Assembly (NCBI GenBank): GCA_964482325.1 | Contig: CAYZXD010000056.1 | Span: 1 to 10,841 of the forward strand | DNA: 10,841 nucleotides | Origin: CAYZJV01 sp964482325 | Lineage (GTDB): Bacteria > Spirochaetota > Spirochaetia > Sphaerochaetales > Sphaerochaetaceae | Reading direction: 5' to 3' | Part shown: piece by piece, positions 5,601 through 10,841 of the stretch | Numbering within the stretch: position 1 is the first letter of the stretch | Layout of the letters: each line of letters opens with the position of its first letter | Notes under the pieces: generated by a model | Seen by the model: only the letters and a program-made list of their open reading frames with translations | What the model was told of the DNA's origin: nothing | The model's database searches: none | Made by a program: the position numbers and the translations under genes

Positions 5601-6935
5601 AGCATGACAGACAAGCGGATGCAGCTTAATAGCTTTCCCATCCACCAGTACCGGCTCAAAAGCTTGAATACCAAGACGGTGGAGTGTCGGGGCACGGTTA
5701 AGCAGTACGGGATGCTCTTTCACGACATCATCAAGGATTGCCCATACTTCCGGAGTCTCTTGTTCAACCAGCGTCTTAGCCTTCTTGATGTTGTAGACCA
5801 CGCCTTTCTGTACCAGCTTCTTCATGATAAAAGGCTTGTACAGCTCAAGAGCCATCTTGGACGGAAGTCCACACTGATGGAGTCTCAGCTCGGGGCCTAC
5901 TACAATAACCGACCGGCCACTGTAGTCAACGCGCTTACCGAGCAGGTTCTGTCTGAATCTTCCCTGCTTTCCCTTCAACATGTCTGAGAGAGATTTCAAC
6001 GGCCGGTTCGAAGCTCCCTTGACCACCCGCTTCTTTTTCGAGTTATCAAACAGGGCATCAACAGCCTCCTGAAGCATCCGTTTCTCATTTCTGATGATGA
6101 TATCGGGAGCATGGAGAGACATGAGCCGGGTAAGTCGGTTATTTCGGTTGATTACCCGCCGATACAGGTCATTAAGATCACTTGTAGCAAAGCGTCCACC
6201 ATCGAGCTGCACCATCGGACGGAGCTCGGGAGGAATTACGGGAATCACCGTAAGAATCATCCATTCCGGGCGGTTGCCACTATCACGGAAGTTCTCAACT
6301 ACTTCGATACGCTTCAACAGACGCTTGTCGGCCTTGTCACCCTTGGCAACCATCTGTTCGCGCAGTTCTGCAGAAAGCTCTTCAAGGTTGAGGTTCTCAA
6401 GCAGAATTTTCACTGCCTCAGCACCCATCATCGCCTGAAAAGATTCACCATATTGTTCACGTGCATCATAGTACTCATCTTCAGTGAGGAGCTGCTTGTA
6501 TTTCAGCTCAGTCTCTCCAGCATTGATTACCACATATTTTTCATAGTAGAGGATAGACTGAAGAGCTGCTCGGGGGATATCGAGCAGAAGACTCATACGA
6601 GAGGGAACCGATCGGTAATACCAGATATGGCTTACTGGAGAAGCGAGATCGATATGACCCATACGCTCTCGGCGCACCTTGAAGTGTGTCACCTCTACGC
6701 CACAGCGGTCACAGATCACACCCTTGTAACGGATGGACTTGAATTTTCCACAGTAACATTCCCACTCTTTTGTCGTACCGAAAATCTTCTCGCAGAAGAG
6801 CCCGTCACGTTCCGGACGTAGAGTCCGGTAATTGATTGTCTCCGGCTTCTTGACCTCACCGTATGACCATGCCCGAATCTGATCTGGGCTGGCCAGCTTT
6901 ATCATGATGCTGTCGAAATCCTGAATTTCCTTCAT
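2667..6935 (-). CDS. rpoC: DNA-directed RNA polymerase subunit beta'
   Basis: Beta' is the largest core subunit, forming the clamp, bridge helix, trigger loop and half the active site. The protein has 1422 aa, near E. coli length. Visible in order: N-terminal zinc site Cys60, 62, 75, 78; catalytic NADFDGDQM at 447-455 with Asp449, 451, 453 binding magnesium; GGMRGLMAKPSG at 705-716; bridge helix around 737-771; second zinc site Cys778, 852, 859, 862; trigger-loop start TQLTMRTFHIGG at 892-903; C-terminal motif GITRASLS at 1307-1314. About 230 residues (904-1134) are inserted between the trigger-loop halves, which resume at ITGGLPRVGELFEARRPK. SIGQPG (886-891) has Gln889 where E. coli has Glu. 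The last 29 residues contain 18 acidic ones. The start has AGGAG (6943-6947) 7 bases upstream; rpoB ends 14 bases before it. Confidence 0.99.
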   Translation of the reverse strand: MKEIQDFDSIMIKLASPDQIRAWSYGEVKKPETINYRTLRPERDGLFCEKIFGTTKEWECYCGKFKSIRYKGVICDRCGVEVTHFKVRRERMGHIDLASPVSHIWYYRSVPSRMSLLLDIPRAALQSILYYEKYVVINAGETELKYKQLLTEDEYYDAREQYGESFQAMMGAEAVKILLENLNLEELSAELREQMVAKGDKADKRLLKRIEVVENFRDSGNRPEWMILTVIPVIPPELRPMVQLDGGRFATSDLNDLYRRVINRNNRLTRLMSLHAPDIIIRNEKRMLQEAVDALFDNSKKKRVVKGASNRPLKSLSDMLKGKQGRFRQNLLGKRVDYSGRSVIVVGPELRLHQCGLPSKMALELYKPFIMKKLVQKGVVYNIKKAKTLVEQETPEVWAILDDVVKEHPVLLNRAPTLHRLGIQAFEPVLVDGKAIKLHPLVCHAYNADFDGDQMAVHVPLTQAAQIECWTLMLSANNLLDPANGKPIVFPSQDMVLGINYLTREMEDAVGTGKFFDNISELILAIDSGSLSYNARISYKLSDGSVIKTTPGRVLFNAEMPPEIPFQNVCFGDKELKRLVGEVIQDQKTSVAVSMLDSIKDIGFKYATLFGATIGLSDMIVPDAKGELVAAADQRQSEIKEQYRQGHITQDERYNRVIEVWSKTTEDISTALMNELKISQKGFNPLYLMADSGARGSKTQIRQLGGMRGLMAKPSGDIIEFPIRSNFKEGLSIIEFFISTNGARKGLADTALKTAEAGYLTRRLVDIAQDVVINEDDCGTINGIERTAMKDGDEIVESLADRIVGRYTLEKVVHPITGELILDVNEEITADKSVEIEKSGIESVLIRTVLTCEARHGVCRKCYGRNLATNRPVDIGEAVGIIAAQSIGQPGTQLTMRTFHIGGTATSGSEENRVTFHYPVVINSLSGTLIDSYDGSRVFTRKGFIYYSRVLSEHVLEGKSPLVGHDEKVVVGSELFTDAAGKTVTSTQMGIVKILGDALYVVAPEQRMDVRNGSELKVAEGAYVAADSTIVLFDPFSEPIIAEFDGKVQFIDVKLGTTLKEEVNVETGSIEKKITDHISETLQPRIAIVDPDGETLAIYFLPAASYLSVENGVEVQKGRILAKILKEGVKTKDITGGLPRVGELFEARRPKNPSVLAQVEGVVRFGSVVKGKRIVIIEDDYGAEYKHQIPMSKHLLVRDGDRVEAAERLCDGPIDPHDILEILGENALQSFLLDEVQEVYRLQGVDINDKHLGVVVRQMLRKVEIIRVGDTGFIHGQQVDKYRFHEENARVIAEGGQPADARPMLLGITRASLSIDSFISAASFQETTKVLTNAAIAGSRDVLRGLKENVIIGHLIPAGTGMKRYRDIRVKEDNPIDLGEKVQSLMGSRKMSLFDEDEEFESDDLEEMISEGETSDDDGDEE

Positions 6936-6949
6936 CCGAAATCTCCTGC

Positions 6950-9900
6950 TTAGTGTATCGAGTTGCGCTTATTAATCAGCTCTTCGTCTCGCTCCGTGAG
7001 CGGAACCTGTCTGCCCTTGGAATCATATACCGACATATCGAGCGCTAAACCACGCACCTCTTGGACGAGTACATTGAAAGCTTCAGGCATTCCGGCATTC
7101 GTGGCCGGTTCACCTTTCACAATACTCTCATAAATTTTTACTCTACCGTTCATATCATCACTCTTGATTGTGAGCAGCTCCTGCAAGGTATTAGCCGCGC
7201 CGTAAGCTTCAAGTGCCCACACTTCCATTTCTCCGAGACGCTGCCCACCAAACTGAGCTTTACCACCAAGCGGCTGCTGCGTTACCAGCGAATACGGTCC
7301 GGTAGAACGGGCGTGCATCTTGTCATCGACCAGGTGGTGCAATTTCAGGTAATAGATATAGCCACAGAAAACGGGATTTACAAAAGCCACTCCGGTACGA
7401 CCATCGAATAATGGGGTCTTGGAGGAAAGCGGCAGACCGGATTCCCGCATTTTTGCTTCAATTTCCTCGACGGAGGCAGACTGAAACACCGGTGATGAAT
7501 ACCACTGGTCAAGTTTATTTGCAGCCCAACCAAGCTGAGTCTCCATGAGCTGTCCAATATTCATTCGTGATGGAACACCGAGCGGATTGAGACAGACATC
7601 AAGCGGAGTACCGTCAGCCATGAACGGCATATCCTCTTCCGGAAGCACTCGGGCAACAACACCCTTGTTTCCGTGTCGGCCAGCCATCTTGTCACCCTGC
7701 CGCAGTTTGCGTTTGGTGGCAATCAGCACCTTCACCATTTCATCAACTCCTGGAGGAAGCTCATCACCTTCACTCCGTTTCAGGCGCTGAATGTCGATAA
7801 CGGTCCCTTCAGTTCCATGCGGCACCTTCAGAGAAGTATCCCGCACTTCCTTGGCCTTTTCACCAAAGATAGAGTTCAGTAATTTGAATTCTGGAGTCGT
7901 GTCCGATTCCGACTTCGGTGTGACTTTTCCCACCAGAATATGGCCGGGACGTACCACGGATCCAACACGAACGATACCATCTTCATCCAACTGTTCCAGA
8001 TTCTTCTCACTCGTATTAGGAATATCACGGGTGAGCTTTTCAGGACCAAGTTTGGTTTCACGGATATCGGTCGAAAACTCCTTGATGTGAATTGAGGTAT
8101 AAATATCTTCTTTTACCACACGTTCAGAAATCAGAACGGCATCCTCATAGTTGTATCCGTTCCAGGGCACAAATCCGACGAGAATATTCCTTCCCAGAGC
8201 AAGCTCGCCCCGGTCAGTCGCAGGACCATCAGCAATCACTTCTCCAGCAAGTACATGCCGGCCGACCGGAACAATAGGCTTCTGGTTGAAGCACGTATCC
8301 TGGTTGGTCCGCTCAAACTTCTGCACGATATAGGAATCAACCTCACCGGCAATTTCCGGCTCATCGGGTGTTATCTCGATACGGGTAGAAGAAACATAGC
8401 TTACCGTTCCTGCACGTTTAGCTTTAATCAGCACGCCAGAGTCATAGGCGGTCTTGGCTTCCATACCGGTTCCCACATAGGGAGCTTCCGGGAAAAGCAA
8501 AGGAACTGCCTGGCGCTGCATGTTCGAACCCATGAGCGCACGGTTTGCGTCATCATGCTCAAGAAATGGAATCAAGGAAGCAGCAACACTGATGACCTGC
8601 ATCGGTGACACGTCCATGTATTTTACATCAGTTGCCGGTCTCGTTGTATAATCACCACTTCTGCGAACGGGGATATCATCCTCGAGAAAGTTGCCGTCCT
8701 TATCGATAGGTGAGTTTGCCTGAGCAATGAAGAACTTCTCCTCATCATTGGCATCAAGGTAGCGATACGTTGTGCTGACCTTTCCTGAAATCACTTTCCG
8801 GTACGGGCTCTCCAAGAATCCATGTCGATTCACTCGGGTATAGTTTGCCAATGAGACGATCAGTCCAATATTTGGACCTTCAGGCGTTTCGATCGGACAC
8901 ATACGCCCATAGTGGGTATAGTGAACATCTCGCACTTCGAAAGAGGCCCGGTCACGGGACAGTCCTCCCGGCCCCAGAGCATTCAATCGACGCTTATGGG
9001 TCAATTCGGCAAGCGGGTTGACCTGATCCATGAACTGGCTCAGCTGACTTGATCCAAAGAACTCCTTGATCGCAGCAACCACCGGTTTGATGGAGACGAG
9101 ATCCTGCGGTTTCACCTGATCACTTTCCAGATTCATCCGCTCACGAGCAATACGCTCCATGCGAGCAAATGCAGCGCTGAGCTGATTCTGCAGCAGTTCT
9201 CCAACCGATCTGACACGGCGGTTACCGAGATGGTCAATATCATCAACATTCTCTTCGCCGATATACACCTTGATGAGAAAGCCCATCGTATTGACGATAT
9301 CCTGAGGAACGAGCACCGTGAGATCAGTGCTTGCATCCTCATCATCAACATCTTCTTCAGTGCCGAACTTTTTGTTGAACTTATATCTTCCCACACTACC
9401 GAGATCATATCGTCGACTCGAGAAGAACATATCAGGAAGATCTTTCTCAGCACGTTCAATGGCGATCATTTCACCAGGCTGCAATACCGCATAAATGGGG
9501 GACAGCACGTCCTCCTTCATGGGTTCGTCATACCCTTCCTGAGTATATTTCGCATCCTCTATTTCGAAACAGTTGATGATCATGCGAGAATGCAGTGATT
9601 CAGGATGGTCTTCATCGATCACTTCAATGGAAGTAAGTCCTTCCTTCACCAAAGCCTCAATAAAGGTTGGGGAAAGCTCATCACCTGCCCGCAGCAGTTT
9701 TTTCGCTGACTTGCCACCCTTTTTGGAGTAGATATCAGCATAGGCCACTGCTCCAACGAGCGTGCTGTTTGCTTCAATTTCCTTGGCAAGTTCCACCGTC
9801 TTCGGACGATAGAAATGCGCTACAATTTTCTCACGTGAATCAAGCCCGATTGCACGTAAAAAGAGCGTTCCAAGGATCCGTTTTTTTCGGTCTATCTTGG

Positions 9901-10471
9901 CATAAATGAGATCTTTCTTTTTATCATCAATCTCAAACTCAAGCCACGATCCACGATACGGGATTATTCGTGATGAATAGACACCCTTATCGTTCGAGAA
10001 GATCACACCGGGGGATCGGTGGATCTGACTAACCACGACACGTTCAGCTCCATTGATAATGAACGTACCACGATCGGTCATCAGCGGGATATCACCGAAA
10101 AAGATTTCACGCTGACGAAGCTCTCCAGTACCAGTCAGCTCAAGACTGATAGTAGCTTTTATGGGAACGGAATAGGTTCTCCCCTTCCGCTTGCATTCGA
10201 TCTCGGAGAATTTTATGTTGTCGTAATCGATCGTGTACCCATGATAATGCAGGCACATTTCACCGTTCTGGCCCTCGATCGGAAACGTAGATTGGAAAAC
10301 CTGCTCCAGTCCGTAACTGGGGTCGGGCTCCTGAGAAGACCTGATGCGATCGAGTTGGAGGAACCGTTCATAGGAATTGAGCTGAATGCCGACAAGATTC
10401 GGCAGTTCACACACTACTTCACTATGGGTTCCAATGAATGTTCTCGTAATTGAATTGCCTTTGGCAACCAT
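6950..10471 (-). CDS. rpoB: DNA-directed RNA polymerase subunit beta
   Basis: Beta forms, with beta', the active centre, RNA exit channel and rifampicin pocket. The chosen ATG (10469-10471) has GGAGG (10478-10482) 6 bases upstream and gives 1173 aa starting MVAKGNSITR; a further in-frame upstream ATG at 10552 adds 27 residues that resemble no beta N-terminus and overlap spacer hairpins. Landmarks: RGTFIINGAERVVVSQ near 134-149; rifampicin region GSSQLSQFMDQ through ALGPGG, 473-503; PLLFPEAPYVGTGME at 657-671; NGYNYEDAVLISERVV at 771-786; GDKMAGRHGNKG with Lys928 and Lys936; GGKAQFGGQRLGEMEVWALE at 1069-1088. Asn497 (codon 8981-8983) replaces the Ser at E. coli 531, while Gln479, Asp482, His492, Arg495 and Leu499 are conserved. 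It is shorter than E. coli beta (1342 aa), lacking its large lineage inserts. Confidence 0.99.
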   Translation of the reverse strand: MVAKGNSITRTFIGTHSEVVCELPNLVGIQLNSYERFLQLDRIRSSQEPDPSYGLEQVFQSTFPIEGQNGEMCLHYHGYTIDYDNIKFSEIECKRKGRTYSVPIKATISLELTGTGELRQREIFFGDIPLMTDRGTFIINGAERVVVSQIHRSPGVIFSNDKGVYSSRIIPYRGSWLEFEIDDKKKDLIYAKIDRKKRILGTLFLRAIGLDSREKIVAHFYRPKTVELAKEIEANSTLVGAVAYADIYSKKGGKSAKKLLRAGDELSPTFIEALVKEGLTSIEVIDEDHPESLHSRMIINCFEIEDAKYTQEGYDEPMKEDVLSPIYAVLQPGEMIAIERAEKDLPDMFFSSRRYDLGSVGRYKFNKKFGTEEDVDDEDASTDLTVLVPQDIVNTMGFLIKVYIGEENVDDIDHLGNRRVRSVGELLQNQLSAAFARMERIARERMNLESDQVKPQDLVSIKPVVAAIKEFFGSSQLSQFMDQVNPLAELTHKRRLNALGPGGLSRDRASFEVRDVHYTHYGRMCPIETPEGPNIGLIVSLANYTRVNRHGFLESPYRKVISGKVSTTYRYLDANDEEKFFIAQANSPIDKDGNFLEDDIPVRRSGDYTTRPATDVKYMDVSPMQVISVAASLIPFLEHDDANRALMGSNMQRQAVPLLFPEAPYVGTGMEAKTAYDSGVLIKAKRAGTVSYVSSTRIEITPDEPEIAGEVDSYIVQKFERTNQDTCFNQKPIVPVGRHVLAGEVIADGPATDRGELALGRNILVGFVPWNGYNYEDAVLISERVVKEDIYTSIHIKEFSTDIRETKLGPEKLTRDIPNTSEKNLEQLDEDGIVRVGSVVRPGHILVGKVTPKSESDTTPEFKLLNSIFGEKAKEVRDTSLKVPHGTEGTVIDIQRLKRSEGDELPPGVDEMVKVLIATKRKLRQGDKMAGRHGNKGVVARVLPEEDMPFMADGTPLDVCLNPLGVPSRMNIGQLMETQLGWAANKLDQWYSSPVFQSASVEEIEAKMRESGLPLSSKTPLFDGRTGVAFVNPVFCGYIYYLKLHHLVDDKMHARSTGPYSLVTQQPLGGKAQFGGQRLGEMEVWALEAYGAANTLQELLTIKSDDMNGRVKIYESIVKGEPATNAGMPEAFNVLVQEVRGLALDMSVYDSKGRQVPLTERDEELINKRNSIH

Positions 10472-10489
10472 TGTTACCCTCCGGAGGTC

Positions 10490-10531
10490 TGTGTTGCGGA
10501 AGATTCGGATAGGAATCCGAGGACCAACACA
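10490..10531 (-). other. Two-tier hairpin just upstream of the rpoB ribosome binding site
   Basis: The outer stem TGTGTTG (10525-10531) pairs perfectly with CAACACA (10490-10496). The inner stem TCGGAT (10515-10520) pairs with ATCCGA (10505-10510) around a 4-base loop. The structure ends 8 bases before GGAGG of rpoB. Close by, CCTCCGGAGG (10478-10487) is a perfect palindrome containing the Shine-Dalgarno. Possible roles are presentation or masking of the rpoB start, or mRNA processing; this is inference. Confidence 0.5.
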
Positions 10532-10555
10532 TCGGAAATACAGTAGACACAACCG

Positions 10556-10578
10556 GCCACCGGAAACATTCCGGTGGC
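10556..10578 (-). other. Strong hairpin in the rplL-rpoB spacer
   Basis: A perfect 10-bp inverted repeat (arms 10569-10578 and 10556-10565, GCCACCGGAA with TTCCGGTGGC) has a 3-base loop. Beyond an A-C mismatch three more pairs (ACC with GGT) extend it. No T run follows, so it is not a standard terminator. In E. coli the rplL-rpoB spacer holds an attenuator and an RNase III site that lower rpoBC expression relative to the ribosomal protein genes; this element is in the equivalent place. Confidence 0.6.
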
Positions 10579-10586
10579 TGGTCCCT

Positions 10587-10600
10587 CAGGCTTGCGCCTG
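10587..10600 (-). other. Small GCAA-tetraloop hairpin after rplL
   Basis: Perfect 5-bp stem CAGGC/GCCTG closed by a GCAA (GNRA-type) tetraloop on the transcribed strand, eight bases before the next, larger hairpin. An oligo-T run of eight (10611-10618) lies between it and the rplL stop, upstream of the stem rather than downstream as in a terminator. Confidence 0.4.
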
Positions 10601-10622
10601 TTTATACATGAAAAAAAACGAG

Positions 10623-10841
10623 TTATTTGACTTCAATAGTGGCGCCTGCTGCTTCAAGCTTCTCCTTGATGCTCTTAGCGTCGTCCTTGGAGACAGCTTC
10701 CTTGATCGTTCCACCGGCGGTGACCAGATCCTTGGCCTCCTTGAGTCCGAGACCGGTGAGTGCACGAACCTCTTTGATGACGGGGATGGTCTTACCATCA
10801 GCGACACCCTTCAGGATCACATCAAACTCAGTCTGCTCTTC
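10623..10841 (-). CDS. rplL: Ribosomal protein L7/L12, C-terminal part (partial)
   Basis: The last 72 residues of L7/L12 are in the window; the gene continues past the right edge. L7/L12 forms the multimeric 50S stalk that recruits and stimulates translational GTPases, including the EF-Tu encoded in this window. The fragment is essentially the globular C-terminal domain, with TEFDVILKG, KEVRALTGLGLKEAKDLV containing the helix that contacts elongation factors, VSKDDAKSIKEKLEAAGA and the typical end TIEVK. Its position before rpoB is the standard bacterial order. Stop TAA at 10623-10625. Confidence 0.97.
   Translation of the reverse strand, partial: EEQTEFDVILKGVADGKTIPVIKEVRALTGLGLKEAKDLVTAGGTIKEAVSKDDAKSIKEKLEAAGATIEVK

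Noticed and set aside
6111..6821. 236-codon plus-strand open frame inside rpoC
   Set aside because: It is a shadow of the conserved beta' N-terminal region with no independent support.
10472..10552. N-terminal extension of RpoB by 27 residues from the upstream in-frame ATG
   Set aside because: The extra residues do not resemble beta subunits, cover the two-tier hairpin, and the downstream ATG has a well-spaced GGAGG.
10599..10622. TATAAA after rplL as an rpoB promoter
   Set aside because: The TATAAA next to the oligo-T run has no recognisable -35 at 16-18 bases and the local AT bias explains it.

Overview
This is a housekeeping segment of a bacterial chromosome with every gene on the minus strand. 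In transcription order it runs from the right edge to the left: rplL (3' part), rpoB, rpoC, rpsL, rpsG, tuf, rpsJ (first codons only). These encode ribosomal protein L7/L12, the two large RNA polymerase subunits, ribosomal proteins S12 and S7, elongation factor Tu and ribosomal protein S10. No mobile elements, CRISPR arrays, tRNAs, rRNAs or plus-strand genes were found; the plus-strand open frames are shadows of these genes. I do not see a novel multi-gene system here. What is unusual lies in the spacers and in a few residues.

The proteins point to a spirochaete (Spirochaetota), perhaps near Treponema or Sphaerochaeta. RpoB is compact (1173 aa) and has Asn at the position equivalent to E. coli Ser531, a signature linked to the natural rifampicin resistance of treponemes. 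EF-Tu has the spirochaete-like GSAF form of the G5 motif. RpoC (1422 aa) has a long insertion after the trigger-loop start and a strongly acidic tail. This assignment comes from remembered family features, not from a database search.

Layout. 10623-10841: end of rplL. 10472-10622: spacer with an oligo-T tract and three successive hairpins, the last just upstream of the rpoB ribosome binding site. 6950-10471 and 2667-6935: rpoB and rpoC, 14 bases apart. 2519-2666: spacer with a hairpin over the rpoC stop and a weak candidate promoter. 2144-2518 and 1661-2131: rpsL and rpsG, 12 bases apart. 1280-1660: a 381-base spacer where many bacteria carry fusA. It holds the rpsG terminator, a near-consensus sigma-70 promoter and a structured leader of about 268 bases for tuf, including a sequence complementary to the tuf Shine-Dalgarno. 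89-1279: tuf. 25-88: a strong terminator-like hairpin whose T tract touches the rpsJ Shine-Dalgarno, with a candidate rpsJ promoter whose -10 lies in the hairpin loop.

The genes build the transcription and translation machinery. rplL-rpoB-rpoC-rpsL-rpsG probably form one transcription unit tuned by processing or attenuation signals. tuf appears to have its own strong promoter and controlled leader, and rpsJ opens the S10 ribosomal protein cluster beyond the left edge.
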